Shown here: in pieces, positions 1-9,048 of the stretch
Layout: each line of letters opens with the position of its first letter
How positions within the stretch are numbered: the first letter of the stretch is position 1
Assembly: GCA_002162095.1 (NCBI GenBank)
Contig: CP021424.1
Span: 1,674,001-1,738,000, forward strand
From: Armatimonadetes bacterium Uphvl-Ar2
GTDB lineage: Bacteria > Armatimonadota > Fimbriimonadia > Fimbriimonadales > Fimbriimonadaceae
Reading direction: 5' to 3'
Length of the DNA: 64,000 nt
Notes under the pieces: generated by a model
The model's database searches: none
The model's input: only the letters and a program-made list of their open reading frames with translations
Told to the model about the DNA's origin: nothing
Translations under genes and position numbers: made by a program

Positions 1-1
1 C

Positions 2-205
2 ATGCCGAGCGTGGCCCCTGGCGATCCGGTTGTCCACCTGGCGTACTGCCGCCGAGGGGAACTGCTGCGGGTGGAGCAGACCCTGGACGAACTCTCGGAC
101 GACAGCCTTTACGAGCGGCTGCGGGGAGAACTGGCCACCAACGTCACCGTCGTGGACTGGCACGACGATTTTGTGGTGGAAGAACTCCCCACCGAGCCCA
201 ATTAG
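2..205 (+). CDS. Hypothetical protein, possibly the 3' end of a gene cut by the window edge
   Basis: An open frame of 67 codons runs from the first base region to a TAG. The protein is acidic, ends EELPTEPN, and has no motif I recognise. The ATG at position 2 may be internal, so the true start could lie outside the window. Codon usage looks like that of neighbouring genes (GC-rich third positions). Its last 4 bases overlap the end of the convergent serine hydrolase gene. Confidence 0.35.
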   Translation: MPSVAPGDPVVHLAYCRRGELLRVEQTLDELSDDSLYERLRGELATNVTVVDWHDDFVVEELPTEPN

Positions 206-1242
206 CGCCCGCCACCCAAGCGACCACCGCCAAGCCCGGGGCGCGAGCCCCGACCCGTGCGGGAGTCCGGAGTCGGATCGGGCTGGCCGTAGACCCGGGT
301 AATGAACCCGACATCGCTCCACCGACGATCGGTGGGCAGCGTGGCCTGGTGCACGATGACGAGCTTCTGGCTCGGAACGATGTAAAGGCGCTGATTGCCA
401 GCCCCGGCGGCCATGAACATATCCCTAGGCACCCATGCTGCGGCAATTGGCGCCGCATTCACGGGCGTGCCCCCGCCGGTGGCGGGCAGGAAGAGCCAAC
501 AGGAGAGGCCGTAGCGCGGGTTGCTGGCGGCGGGCTTCACCAGTTCATCCCAGAGATCGGCGGGGATGATGGATTTGCCCTCCCACTGACCGCGTTGGAG
601 GATGAATTGGCCGTAAGTGGCCCAGTCGCGGGCGGTCATCTGGCCGCCGCCGCCCATTTGCGGGCGTCCGTCGTCGCAGCGCGTCCACTGCGCGGAGATG
701 CCGAGCGGCTTGAAGATGCGGCGGGTGAGGTACGCCTCGTAGCTCTCCGTTTGTAGCACCGCCTCAATCACCGCGCCAAAAGTGTTGAAGGGTGCCTGGC
801 CGTATTGGAACTTGGTGCCGGGCTCGGCCGTGAGTGGGTCGTCTAGCACGCTTTCCCAACTGGGGCCGCGCAAGCTGCCGCCGGTGGTGCCGAGGCCCGA
901 TTCGAGGCTCAAAAGTTGCCGGATGGTGGCCGTGGCTTTGTTGCCCTCGAGCCATTGCGGCAGATATTTGCCCACGGGGTCATCCAGATCAATCAGCCCG
1001 TCGGCCTGGGCGGCCAGAGCCACCACGCCATTGAAGGTTTTGGTGCCGCTGGCCAGGGGGTTCACGCTACGGGCGGTGTGAGGAGCTTTGTACTCCTCAA
1101 AGATCGTCTTGCCATCAGCCACCACAATCATCGAGTGGCCGCGCCGCTCGGTGGAGTAGGTGAAGGCCGCCTTCATATCTTCCGTCTTCGGCACAAACGG
1201 GGCCGGGGCGACGACCGCCGCCATGAGCAAATAGCTGAACAT
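202..1242 (-). CDS. Beta-lactamase family serine hydrolase (class C/esterase type), secreted
   Basis: A 346-residue protein of the serine beta-lactamase/penicillin-binding-like hydrolase family. A short hydrophobic N-terminus (about residues 1-15) suggests export. The nucleophile motif S-x-x-K is visible as S65-G-T-K68, followed by the family's typical GLIDLDDPVGKYLPQW and TIRQLLSLESG segments and a Tyr motif in FQYGQAPFN. The family includes esterases, D-aminopeptidases and penicillin-binding proteins; the substrate cannot be read from sequence. The C-terminal 20 residues are a Gly/Arg-rich tail of low complexity that is not typical, so the true end might be shifted by an indel. It is convergent with the small ORF at the window start and shows no operon partner. 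Confidence 0.85.
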   Translation of the reverse strand: MFSYLLMAAVVAPAPFVPKTEDMKAAFTYSTERRGHSMIVVADGKTIFEEYKAPHTARSVNPLASGTKTFNGVVALAAQADGLIDLDDPVGKYLPQWLEGNKATATIRQLLSLESGLGTTGGSLRGPSWESVLDDPLTAEPGTKFQYGQAPFNTFGAVIEAVLQTESYEAYLTRRIFKPLGISAQWTRCDDGRPQMGGGGQMTARDWATYGQFILQRGQWEGKSIIPADLWDELVKPAASNPRYGLSCWLFLPATGGGTPVNAAPIAAAWVPRDMFMAAGAGNQRLYIVPSQKLVIVHQATLPTDRRWSDVGFITRVYGQPDPTPDSRTGRGSRPGLGGGRLGGGR

Positions 1243-1299
1243 ACGAGCAGTGACGAGCCCCGCCTCTCATTGTTCAGCGGGTCTCATCTTTCTGGTGGA

Positions 1300-1878
1300 T
1301 TAGCTAGTGGCCTTTTCCTTCGGTTTGAACTTAAGGATGGTGCCGTTGATGCAGTATCGCAGTCCCGTCGGCGGCGGGCCATCTTCAAAAACGTGGCCGA
1401 GGTGGCCATCGCAGCGGGCGCAGAGCACCTCGATGCGCCGCATCCCGTAGCTAGTGTCCTGGCGGTACCACAGGTTGTTCTTGTTGAACGGCGACGTGTA
1501 GCTGGGCCAGCCGGAACCGGAATCGAACTTCTCGGTGGCGTTGAACAGAGGTAGGTCGCAGCCCACGCAGTGGTAAGCGCCTTCGCCCTTGGATTCGAGG
1601 TTCACGCCGCAGAACGCCGGCTCGGTACCGTGGTTGCGCAGGATCTTGTACTGCTCGGGCGTGAGTTTCTTCTTCCACTCGGCATCGGAGAGGATGAGGC
1701 GGTCTTCGCGCTCGGGCGGCGTGGTGCGGAAGGTGAGGCCCGTGGCCGGGTCCACTTGGGAGGTGTTCATGATTTGGGAGGACGATTGAGGAAGACTGCC
1801 GCGCACGCCATTAATGGCGAGACCGGCGGTGGCGGCCGCCGCCATGCCAAGCGCGATGCACTTGGTGATGAGATCCAT
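1300..1878 (-). CDS. msrB: Peptide-methionine (R)-S-oxide reductase MsrB, probably exported
   Basis: Reduces the R epimer of methionine sulfoxide in oxidised proteins. The 192-residue protein has a hydrophobic N-terminal segment (about residues 8-23), suggesting that it is exported or membrane-anchored, followed by a complete MsrB domain. The structural zinc cysteines are present as C104-x-x-C107 and C153-x-x-C156, the family signature GSGWPSYTSP follows at about residue 121, and the catalytic cysteine is C176 in RYCINGT. C90 could be the resolving cysteine. It lies downstream of nothing obvious and is divergent from the universal stress gene that starts 80 bases away. Confidence 0.95.
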   Translation of the reverse strand: MDLITKCIALGMAAAATAGLAINGVRGSLPQSSSQIMNTSQVDPATGLTFRTTPPEREDRLILSDAEWKKKLTPEQYKILRNHGTEPAFCGVNLESKGEGAYHCVGCDLPLFNATEKFDSGSGWPSYTSPFNKNNLWYRQDTSYGMRRIEVLCARCDGHLGHVFEDGPPPTGLRYCINGTILKFKPKEKATS

Positions 1879-1957
1879 ATCTGTATCAACGTTACCAGCA
1901 GCGAATTGGTGCCAATCTTCGGGTCTCTGCCCCCGCGGAAAGGGTTACACTGAAGGT

Positions 1958-2833
1958 ATGCGCGCATTGGTGGGAATCAAACCGGGCTCCGACGTGAACG
2001 CGGTCCTGGCATGGATGACGGCGTTGAGCTTCTCGACTCCGGAGATCGAAGTGCAGACCGTGGCCGAGCCCATTGCCTTCAGTTCCCCGGCGTACCTGGG
2101 GGCGGGGGCGACGGTACCGGTGGAAGTGATTGAAGCGCAGGAATCGGCAGCAAAAGCTGTTGCCGAATCTGCTCGCCAAACCCTGGACGCCAGTGCCGCC
2201 ACCATTGCCTACGGCGACCCCGCAAGCGAACTCCTGGCCCGGGCAGAGGCGACGCAAGCCGACTTGGTGGTGGCGCAGAGCGAACCCAAGTCGTGGTTCA
2301 ACAACATGTTTATGGGCAGCGTGACGCGCCGCCTGGCCATGGAAGGCGATACCAGCGCCCTGCTCATCAAGTCGGCCCCGGCGGACGGGGCGCATGTCGC
2401 CGTGTTTGCCAGCGATCTGAGCCCGTATAGCCAGAAGGCGTGGCAGCAGTTCGGACGAATGCAGGCACACGGCTTAAGCAAAGTGATTGCGGTGACAGTG
2501 GTGGATACGCGGCCGGTGGACTTCGGCCCGCTGCTACCGGACCCCACGCCCTTCATGCCGAACTTGCCGGTCTTGGATCGAGACGCGTTACTGCAACGGC
2601 TGAAGGAAGCCTGCCCTGCCCCCGCTGGCATGAACGTGGAGCACGTGATTGTAGACGGCACCCCGGCGGAATCCCTGGAACCCTACATGCAGTCCGTGGG
2701 CGCGGACCTGCTGGTGCTGGGCGCGCAGGGGCACACCTGGGCGGACCGAGTGGCCATCGGAAGCGTGGCGCTGCACATGACGATGTGGGGCAGTTCGACC
2801 CTGCTGTTGGTGCGTCCGCCCGCCGGTTCATGA
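1958..2833 (+). CDS. Universal stress protein, two tandem UspA domains
   Basis: A 291-residue protein with two UspA-like halves. The first starts MRALVGIKPGSD and the second begins near residue 145 (HVAVFASDLSPYS). Each half should form an adenine-nucleotide-binding Rossmann-like fold; the second ends with the ATP-loop-like pattern LLVLGAQGHTWADRVAIGSV, which is close to the family's G-2x-G-9x-G-S/T motif. I chose the ATG at 1958 rather than an in-frame upstream start because MRALVGIK matches how Usp domains start and AAGG lies just upstream. The stop overlaps the start of the next gene (ATGA), implying translational coupling to the membrane acyltransferase. Confidence 0.9.
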   Translation: MRALVGIKPGSDVNAVLAWMTALSFSTPEIEVQTVAEPIAFSSPAYLGAGATVPVEVIEAQESAAKAVAESARQTLDASAATIAYGDPASELLARAEATQADLVVAQSEPKSWFNNMFMGSVTRRLAMEGDTSALLIKSAPADGAHVAVFASDLSPYSQKAWQQFGRMQAHGLSKVIAVTVVDTRPVDFGPLLPDPTPFMPNLPVLDRDALLQRLKEACPAPAGMNVEHVIVDGTPAESLEPYMQSVGADLLVLGAQGHTWADRVAIGSVALHMTMWGSSTLLLVRPPAGS

Positions 2834-4251
2834 CGGCATCCCCCGCCCCGGATCCCGGGCGCGCCCTCGCGCTCGATGCCCTGCGGGGGCTGGCGCTGTT
2901 CGGCATGGCGCTGAGCGGGATGATCCCGTTCGGTGGGGTGCACGACCGGCACTTGCCGGACTGGATGTATCACGCCCAGATTCCGCCGCCCGCGTACAAG
3001 CTCGACCCCACGCGCTACGGCCTCACGTGGGTCGATCTGGTGTTTCCGTTCTTTCTGTTTGCCCTGGGCGCGGCCTTGCCCCTCGCCCAGGCGCGCTACG
3101 CCGAGAGCGGAGCGACAGGGAAAATCTGGGGGCGGGGAGTAGTTCGATACCTTGCCCTGGCCATGTTCGCCTACGTGGTAGAGCAGACCAAGCTCGGGCG
3201 ACTGCAACAGCCCGGGCAGCCGTACACGGTGCCGCAACTCTTGACCTGCCTCGGGCTGTTTGTTCTGATTGCGCTGGCCTGGGGGCGTTGGCCTCGGGGC
3301 TTGCCCGCGTGGGTGAACCCGGTGGGGCAGGGGGTGGGGGTGCTGGGCTTAGCGGCGGTGATCTGGCTGTATCCCTGGCCGGGCGGCCCGTTTGGATTCG
3401 TGCGGGTGGATGTGATCCTGCTGGTGCTGGCGAACATGGCTTTTTTCGGCACCGTGATTGCCTGGGCCACCCGCCGCCACCCCGCATGGTTGTGGGGCCT
3501 CACCCTGGCCGTGATGGTGCTCTTCACGATGGTGGCCGAAGGCTGGGCGTTCGGTCCGCAGCTCGGCGCGTGGACTCCGCTCAAGGAACTGTATCAGTTC
3601 AGCTACTTCAAGTATCTCGCGATTGTGCTACCGGGGGTGTGGGCGGGTTCGTTCTATCGGCAAGCCACGCACCGGGAGCCAGTGGATGGCTGGGGCGTGG
3701 TGGCGGTGGGGCTGGGTTTGCCGACCATCGCCTGGATATTGCTCTTGGATGGGCGAGATTGGTCAAAGACCACCCTCGCGATCCTCGCCTTAGCCGGAAT
3801 TGCCTACGCGCACAGCCTGCCGAGCGACGGGCGCATCCGGGCGTGGCTCCGTGCGGGCTGCATCTGCGTTTTGGTGGGATTGATGTGCCTTCCGCAGGGC
3901 GGCGGCATCCGCAAAGACTGGGCCACGCTGAGCTACTTCCCGATGACGGCCGGATTGAGCCTACTCACCCTCGCTGGCCTCGAAAGTCTTGCCACCATGC
4001 GCCCCGCCTGGGTGCGCCCGCTAGCGCTGGCCGGAATGAACGCGATGCTGGGCTACGTTGCCATCACGCACTTGGTGCCGGCCTTCATCCGTATCACCAA
4101 GTTGCACGACGGCATCGGTTGGGTGGTGTGGGATACGCCCCTGCGCGCCCAGGGGCTCGAGACCATGAGCGTGTACGGCTTTGCGCAGGCCGCTTTGGTG
4201 ATCGCGGTTGCGGCCCTGGGCACGCGGTTCCAGTGGTTTATGCGAAGCTGA
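2830..4251 (+). CDS. Multi-pass membrane protein, DUF5009/heparan-alpha-glucosaminide acetyltransferase-like
   Basis: A 473-residue protein with about ten hydrophobic segments. The N-terminal signature R-x-x-A-L-D-A-L-R-G-L-A and the following WVDLVFPFFLFALGAALPL are typical of bacterial DUF5009 proteins related to the lysosomal heparan-alpha-glucosaminide N-acetyltransferase, a family thought to move acyl groups across membranes onto sugars. The acceptor is unknown. The start ATG overlaps the stop of the universal stress gene by four bases, so the two form a coupled pair. Compared with the family, the protein appears full length. Confidence 0.8.
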   Translation: MTASPAPDPGRALALDALRGLALFGMALSGMIPFGGVHDRHLPDWMYHAQIPPPAYKLDPTRYGLTWVDLVFPFFLFALGAALPLAQARYAESGATGKIWGRGVVRYLALAMFAYVVEQTKLGRLQQPGQPYTVPQLLTCLGLFVLIALAWGRWPRGLPAWVNPVGQGVGVLGLAAVIWLYPWPGGPFGFVRVDVILLVLANMAFFGTVIAWATRRHPAWLWGLTLAVMVLFTMVAEGWAFGPQLGAWTPLKELYQFSYFKYLAIVLPGVWAGSFYRQATHREPVDGWGVVAVGLGLPTIAWILLLDGRDWSKTTLAILALAGIAYAHSLPSDGRIRAWLRAGCICVLVGLMCLPQGGGIRKDWATLSYFPMTAGLSLLTLAGLESLATMRPAWVRPLALAGMNAMLGYVAITHLVPAFIRITKLHDGIGWVVWDTPLRAQGLETMSVYGFAQAALVIAVAALGTRFQWFMRS

Positions 4252-4264
4252 CCGCGCGCGGAGA

Positions 4265-5425
4265 TTAGTCCGCGCGCCGGAACCAACCCGTCTTGAGATA
4301 CAGTGCTTCAGGGAACTGGATCGGGGCCGGGTGGTCAATATCCTGGATCGTCATGTGCTCCAAGTTCAGAATCACGTTCTTGTCGTTGGCGGCCAGTCGC
4401 ACCGTGTCCACCAGCATCGGCAGCGACATTTGGTACGTACACGCGCTGACGATGAGGGTGCCACCGGGCTTAAGCGCGGGGAGAGCATGGTACGCCAGCT
4501 TCCAAATCCCCCACTTCAGCGAGTCGCGCTTCTCGGCCGTCTTGGCGATGGCGGGCGGGTCCAGAAGAATCCAATCGTAGGTGCCGGGGGCTTCGCTGGG
4601 CAGGAATTCAAAGGCGTTGGCTTCCACCACCGGGAATTCGAGCCCGTTGAGGGCGGCGTCGGCGCGGGCCGTGTCCACGGCGAGCGGGTTCATGTCCACG
4701 GCGGTGGGCAAGGCCCCGGCCCGAGCGGCACGCATCGCAAACGCCCCGGTGTAAGAGAACACGTCCAGCACCTTATCGCCGGGCTTGAGGGCTGCTTCGA
4801 AGGCGCGGCGGGTTTGGCGCTGGTCTAAATAGAAGCCGGTCTTGAGGCCTTCCTTAATCAAAACCGTGTGCTTCAGCCCGTCCTCGTGCATCACCACGGT
4901 CTCCGGCACCGGGCCGAGAAGCTCGCCGGCATGGGGGCTCAGGCGTTCTTCGTTACGACCGGCCATGTCGCTGCGTTCGTAAACGCTGGCGGGCTTGAGA
5001 GCTTCCAGCAGGGCCGGGTACCAGAGGTCGCGGAGGCGCTCCATGCCCAGCGTGCGTACTTGCACCACGAGATGGTCGCCGTAACGGTCGATGATGAGGC
5101 CACTGAGTCCGTCACTCTCGCCGCCGCTCACGCGCCAGCTGTCCGTGTTTTGCAGGCGGGTGCGGCGAATCTGGTCGGCTTTGGCCAAGCGGCGAGCAAA
5201 CCAAGCCTGGTCGATCGGCTCTTCCTGAGTGGTGAGCATGCGCACCGGGAAGCGGCTAGCGGGGTTAAACGTACCGGTTCCGAGCGTGGCCCCGTCCATA
5301 TCGCGGACGCGCACCAGGCCGCCGGGTTCGCCTTCGCCGTGCTCAATTTCCCCGCGTTGCACCCACGGGTATCCATTGCGGATCTTCTTTTCGCGGCCTT
5401 TTTTCAGCCATACATCGTGGGGCAT
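4265..5425 (-). CDS. RlmI-like class I rRNA (cytosine-C5) methyltransferase
   Basis: A 386-residue protein with an N-terminal PUA domain (KKGREKKIRNGYPWVQRGEI) and a C-terminal Rossmann methyltransferase domain. SAM motif I is DKVLDVFSYTGAFAM near residue 205, and the motif IV region is WILLDPPAIAKT. This arrangement matches the RlmI family, which methylates C1962 of 23S rRNA. The family's catalytic-cysteine region near the C-terminus is represented by LIVSACTYQM. An alternative TTG start lies three codons upstream; the ATG (MPHDVWLKKG) fits the family better. The gene is convergent with the upstream acyltransferase gene. Confidence 0.88.
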   Translation of the reverse strand: MPHDVWLKKGREKKIRNGYPWVQRGEIEHGEGEPGGLVRVRDMDGATLGTGTFNPASRFPVRMLTTQEEPIDQAWFARRLAKADQIRRTRLQNTDSWRVSGGESDGLSGLIIDRYGDHLVVQVRTLGMERLRDLWYPALLEALKPASVYERSDMAGRNEERLSPHAGELLGPVPETVVMHEDGLKHTVLIKEGLKTGFYLDQRQTRRAFEAALKPGDKVLDVFSYTGAFAMRAARAGALPTAVDMNPLAVDTARADAALNGLEFPVVEANAFEFLPSEAPGTYDWILLDPPAIAKTAEKRDSLKWGIWKLAYHALPALKPGGTLIVSACTYQMSLPMLVDTVRLAANDKNVILNLEHMTIQDIDHPAPIQFPEALYLKTGWFRRAD

Positions 5426-5476
5426 GGGGCGCAAACTACCCGTTTCAGGGGAAGTTCGCCTGAGCCCGGTAAGGCC

Positions 5477-5953
5477 TTAAGGGAGCGGGATCGGGTTCTC
5501 GGTGGCCGCGTGGACCCGCAACATCATGGCCAAGAGGGTCTCGACTTCCTTCACCGAAAAATGCTGCCCAAAGACATGATGGATGGCGTGCAGTATAAAG
5601 GGACCGGCGGCTTCGCGGGCGGCGCGGCCCTCGTCGGTGAGGATGCAATAGATCCCGCGACGATCACGACCACACTTTTGCCGGCGCACGAGACCCTCGG
5701 CTGCGAGGCGATCGACCAGGCGAGTCAGCCCCGATCGGCTGTAGACCACCCGCTCGGCAAGTTCATTCATGCGGAGGGTGCTGTTCTCCGCCATTTCGAG
5801 CGTGACCAGCACGTCGTAATCCCGAATCGGGAGGGTGTTTGCACGCGCGAGGTACTCCTCCATTTGCATGGTGATGCGAGAATGCGCGACCAAACAGGCG
5901 TGAAACACCCGGACCTTGGGGTCCGATATCTGTGACTCTCCCGCAGAACTCAT
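5477..5953 (-). CDS. MarR-family transcriptional regulator
   Basis: A 158-residue winged helix-turn-helix protein. The core shows the family pattern: helix-rich N-terminus, LRMNELAERVVYSRSGLTRL as the recognition helix region (about residues 60-80), DRLAAEGLVRR leading into the wing with CGRDRRGIYC, and LTDEGRAARE beginning the C-terminal dimerisation helix. MarR proteins usually repress neighbouring genes and respond to phenolic or oxidative ligands. The cysteine in the wing (KCGRDRR) could make it redox-responsive, which is speculation. No inverted-repeat operator is obvious nearby. It follows a hairpin that ends the adjacent upstream gene. Confidence 0.9.
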   Translation of the reverse strand: MSSAGESQISDPKVRVFHACLVAHSRITMQMEEYLARANTLPIRDYDVLVTLEMAENSTLRMNELAERVVYSRSGLTRLVDRLAAEGLVRRQKCGRDRRGIYCILTDEGRAAREAAGPFILHAIHHVFGQHFSVKEVETLLAMMLRVHAATENPIPLP

Positions 5954-5982
5954 GGATTAGAAAGACAAGGACAAGGCGAAAG

Positions 5983-6012
5983 TTGTTCTGGGTTTGGGAA
6001 AACCCGGAACAA
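5983..6012 (-). terminator. Hairpin terminator after the outer-membrane-like gene
   Basis: Interrupted inverted repeat: TTGTTC-T-GGGTTT, loop GGGA, AAACCC-G-GAACAA. It sits 9 bases past the stop of the minus-strand gene ending at 6021 and before the MarR gene. The downstream T-run on the minus strand is short (TTT), so termination strength is uncertain. Confidence 0.6.
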
Positions 6013-6020
6013 CCACCAGC

Positions 6021-6698
6021 TTAGAACTGGAGTATCGAGGTGGTGTTAAAGAAGATCGACTTGTTCTGCACCCCGAACTGAGCGCGGAAGCGATCGTCAT
6101 GCACATACCGGACACCGAAGTTGAAGTTCTCCGAGTCGTACTCGCCAATCAGCGAGTACTGGTTGGGGAAGAGCAGCTCCGCGCCACCAAAGATGCGCTC
6201 TTGGAAGATGCCTGTGCCCACCCCGGCGTGCGCCTTCAGCGCAATGGGCGAACCGACGCGGCCGGTCGGATCCCAGTTCGGCGGCGTAAGGTCCACCGAG
6301 CCAACGAAGTACGCCGTCTGGTTGATGGCGTCCAGGGCGTCGATGACCCCAATGCCGACTTCGAAGTTACCGAAGTTTTGCGGGATGATCGTGACCTTGG
6401 CGTTGCCAATGAAGCGATTGCGGCCGTTGTCGCGGTCCACAAACCCACCGCCAACCTCGACGTAGCGTATGAGGCCGTAGTTGATGCTGGGCACCCGGAC
6501 GCCGTCGCCAAAACTGGTCCCAAAGGCCACTTGACCGGGGTCCGCCGTGTAGGCCGTAGGCACCGTCATCAGGCCGGTCGGACCAAAGAGGGAGTTCGAT
6601 TGGGTGAGCGCAGATCGGGTTCCGGTCAGGATCGGTTGCTTCTCCTTGGCGCTTGCAGAAGAGGCAAGCATCACGGACATTAGTGTCAGGGCACTCAT
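6021..6698 (-). CDS. Secreted glycine-rich beta-barrel-like protein (YjbH-like)
   Basis: About 225 residues with a signal peptide ending SSASA. The mature part begins with the FGPTGLMTVPTAYTADPGQ segment common to YjbH-like proteins, then alternates short amphipathic strands with glycine and aromatic residues (VAFGTSFGDG, VEVGGGFVDRD, GVRYVHDDRFRAQFGVQNK), ending in Phe. This is the look of an outer-membrane beta-barrel. YjbH proteins in other bacteria accompany exopolysaccharide genes, but none are seen here. The ORF can also start at a TTG two codons upstream; I prefer the ATG. Function is unassigned. Confidence 0.6.
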   Translation of the reverse strand: MSALTLMSVMLASSASAKEKQPILTGTRSALTQSNSLFGPTGLMTVPTAYTADPGQVAFGTSFGDGVRVPSINYGLIRYVEVGGGFVDRDNGRNRFIGNAKVTIIPQNFGNFEVGIGVIDALDAINQTAYFVGSVDLTPPNWDPTGRVGSPIALKAHAGVGTGIFQERIFGGAELLFPNQYSLIGEYDSENFNFGVRYVHDDRFRAQFGVQNKSIFFNTTSILQF

Positions 6699-6762
6699 AA
6701 TCAAGGGAATATACGGTTGAGGCTAGGCAAAGGATGCTGCTCCTTTCGCCGATCGCAGCCGG

Positions 6763-7077
6763 ATGGTAAGGAATGCCGTGGATAAGTTGCTTATGAACCA
6801 AGAATCCGAGTCAGAACTGCTGACGATTCTGCGGGAGCAGAACGAATTGCTGAAGGATCAAATCGAAGCCACCAAGAACTGGCGAGTGCGATTTGGGATG
6901 GGCGTGGCGCAGGGCTTTGGCACGATGATCGGCGCGACGGTGGTGATGTCGCTCCTCATCTACATGCTCAATCTGGCGACGAACTTTGACCCGCTGAAGC
7001 CTTACGCTTCCCGGATTGTGGAAGAGCTGGAGACCCGTCCGGGCCGCGCCGTCAACCCCCCTGCGGCCAGCCCTTAG
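6763..7077 (+). CDS. Small single-pass membrane protein, DUF5665-like
   Basis: A 104-residue protein, or 94 residues if translation starts at the second ATG at 6793. An N-terminal coiled-coil-like stretch (ESELLTILREQNELLKDQIE) is followed by a single membrane helix (MIGATVVMSLLIYMLNLA, about residues 56-74) and a short Pro-rich tail. The layout matches small DUF5665-type membrane proteins of unknown role. Its stop overlaps the stop of the convergent TfoX-like gene. Neither start has a convincing ribosome binding site. Confidence 0.6.
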   Translation: MVRNAVDKLLMNQESESELLTILREQNELLKDQIEATKNWRVRFGMGVAQGFGTMIGATVVMSLLIYMLNLATNFDPLKPYASRIVEELETRPGRAVNPPAASP

Positions 7078-7427
7078 GCTTTCTTCTTGCGGGGGCGAGC
7101 GGGCTTTTTGTTGGCCTCGGCCACGGCGATCGCTGCATCCATCCACACCCCGAGTTCCTCCGGGTCATTGAGAATGGCCGTTGGTAAGGGGTAGTAGCCC
7201 ATCGGGGCCGCCCCGGGCCAGGGCACAAAGGGCTCCATCCCGTGCGATTCGAAGTCAGCGCGGTTCGAATCGTCGACCTTAAAGTACAGGTGATTATCGT
7301 CGGCGAGGGCAAAGAAGATATCCCCCGCGTAGAAGCCGTGCCCCCCAAACATCGCCCGGGTGCGGACGGGTGTGTGCGCGTTCATTTGCGCCATCCACGC
7401 TTCGATTTGGGCTTTGTCATTCGGCAT
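7074..7427 (-). CDS. TfoX/Sxy N-terminal domain protein
   Basis: A 117-residue protein consisting of a single TfoX N-terminal domain: RAMFGGHGFYAGDIFFALA and LYFKVDDSNRADFESHGMEPF are typical core segments, and the C-terminus is a Lys/Arg-rich tail (KKPARPRKKKA). In gamma-proteobacteria the full-length TfoX/Sxy activates competence genes, but stand-alone N-terminal domain proteins are widespread with unknown roles. A GGTGAG ribosome binding site precedes the ATG. Any link with the ComM-type gene 35 kb away is speculative. Confidence 0.85.
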   Translation of the reverse strand: MPNDKAQIEAWMAQMNAHTPVRTRAMFGGHGFYAGDIFFALADDNHLYFKVDDSNRADFESHGMEPFVPWPGAAPMGYYPLPTAILNDPEELGVWMDAAIAVAEANKKPARPRKKKA

Positions 7428-7456
7428 AGCTCACCATACCGAATGACAGACCAGAC

Positions 7457-8920
7457 TTAGCCGACCGAGTGCTCGAGGCTGACGGCGAGAAGCTTTTGGG
7501 CTTCGACGGCGAACTCCATCGGCAGCTCGCGGAACACGTCCTTGCAGAAGCCGCTCACGATCATGTTGATGGCGTCCTCTTCGCTAATGCCGCGTTGAGC
7601 CAAGTAGAACAGCTGATCCTCACCAATCTTGCTGGTGGTGGCTTCGTGCTCCATCTTGGCGGTGTTGTTCTTCACCTCGATGTAGGGGAAGGTGTGTGCG
7701 CCGCAGTGGTCGCTCATCAGCATCGAGTCGCACACGCTGTAGTTGCGCGCGCCCTCGGCCCCGGCGTTGATCTTGACCAAGCCCCGGTACGTGTTTTGGC
7801 CGTACTCGGCGCTAATGCCCTTGCTGACGATGGTGGAGCGGCTGCGCTTGCCGATATGGACCATCTTGGTGCCCGTGTCGGCCTGCTGACGGCGGCTGGT
7901 GAGGGCCACGCTGTAGAACTCGCCCACGCTGTCGTCGCCCTTGAGGATGACGCTGGGGTACTTCCAGGTGATGGCCGAGCCGGTTTCAACTTGCGTCCAG
8001 GTGATGGTGCTGCGATCGCCCCGGCAGATGCCGCGCTTGGTGACGAAGTTGTAGATGCCGCCCTTGCCGTCCTTGTCGCCGGGGTACCAGTTCTGGACCG
8101 TACTGTACTTGATGGTGGCATCGGCCATGGCCACGAGTTCCACCACGGCGGCGTGAAGCTGGTTCTCGTCGCGCTTGGGGGCGGTGCAACCTTCCAAGTA
8201 GCTGACGTAAGCGCCTTCTTCAGCAATGATGAGCGTGCGCTCGAACTGACCTGTGTTCTGCTCGTTGATGCGGAAGTAGGTACTCAGCTCCATCGGGCAG
8301 CGCACCCCCTTGGGGATGTACACGAACGAGCCATCGGTGAAGACCGCCGTGTTGAGCGTGGCGAAATAGTTATCGCTGTAGGGCACCACGGAGCCCAGGT
8401 ACTCGCGGATGAGTTCGGGGTGGTCTTTGATGGCTTCGCTCATGGAGCAGAAGATCACGCCCGCTTCTCGCAGCTTGTCCTTGAAGGTGGTGACGACAGA
8501 GACGCTGTCAAAGACCGCATCCACGGCCACCCCGGCCAGGATCATCTGCTCGTGCAGGGGGATACCCAGCTTCTCGAACGTGCGGATGAGTTCCGGGTCG
8601 GCCTCGTCCAGGCTGTTGAGCTTGGGAAGCTTCTTGGGGGCGGAGTAGTACGAGATGGCCTGGAGGTCGGGAGCGGTGTGCTCCACGTTCGGCCACTTCG
8701 GGTAGGTCATGGTCTCCAAGTGGCGGAGCGCCTTGAGGCGGAACTCTAGCATCCACTCGGGCTCACCCTTGATGGCGGAAATCTTGCGGACGACGTCCTC
8801 GTTCAGTCCCGGCGGGAGCGTGTCGGCTTCCACATCGCTGACAAAGCCCCACTCGTAATCACGCTCGGCGTGATGTTGCAGCAACTCATCATCGTTGGAA
8901 ATTTCTACGGGATTCGACAT
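7457..8920 (-). CDS. sufB: Fe-S cluster assembly scaffold protein SufB
   Basis: A 487-residue SufB, the scaffold subunit that with SufC and SufD builds Fe-S clusters. Family segments are clear throughout: [38 protein letters not shown], and the C-terminal half with [36 protein letters not shown] and [14 protein letters not shown]. Start ATG at 8920 has GGAG just upstream; an in-frame ATG lies three codons earlier. Unusually, no sufC, sufD, sufS or sufU is adjacent: the neighbours are a TfoX-N gene downstream and the large propeller gene upstream, so this is a solitary sufB. Confidence 0.95.
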   Translation of the reverse strand: MSNPVEISNDDELLQHHAERDYEWGFVSDVEADTLPPGLNEDVVRKISAIKGEPEWMLEFRLKALRHLETMTYPKWPNVEHTAPDLQAISYYSAPKKLPKLNSLDEADPELIRTFEKLGIPLHEQMILAGVAVDAVFDSVSVVTTFKDKLREAGVIFCSMSEAIKDHPELIREYLGSVVPYSDNYFATLNTAVFTDGSFVYIPKGVRCPMELSTYFRINEQNTGQFERTLIIAEEGAYVSYLEGCTAPKRDENQLHAAVVELVAMADATIKYSTVQNWYPGDKDGKGGIYNFVTKRGICRGDRSTITWTQVETGSAITWKYPSVILKGDDSVGEFYSVALTSRRQQADTGTKMVHIGKRSRSTIVSKGISAEYGQNTYRGLVKINAGAEGARNYSVCDSMLMSDHCGAHTFPYIEVKNNTAKMEHEATTSKIGEDQLFYLAQRGISEEDAINMIVSGFCKDVFRELPMEFAVEAQKLLAVSLEHSVG

Positions 8921-9000
8921 GGTCTCCATACTCGCTCAGTTCTCTACGATCATTTTGACAAGGAATCTGCACTTTCCTGTCGGGATTAAGGCGGGAGGCA

Positions 9001-9038
9001 AGAAAAAGGCCCCAAATGCGGAGTGCACTTGGGGCCTT
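9001..9038 (-). terminator. Rho-independent terminator of the large propeller gene
   Basis: Perfect 10-bp inverted repeat AAGGCCCCAA / TTGGGGCCTT with a 13-base loop, followed on the minus strand by TTTTTCT. It starts 11 bases after the stop codon of the minus-strand gene 9049-12552. Confidence 0.9.
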
Positions 9039-9048
9039 GAGGTCAGGT

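Noticed and set aside
7469-8749. Long plus-strand frame over sufB
   Set aside because: Opposite-strand shadow; no domain, and sufB is complete on the minus strand.
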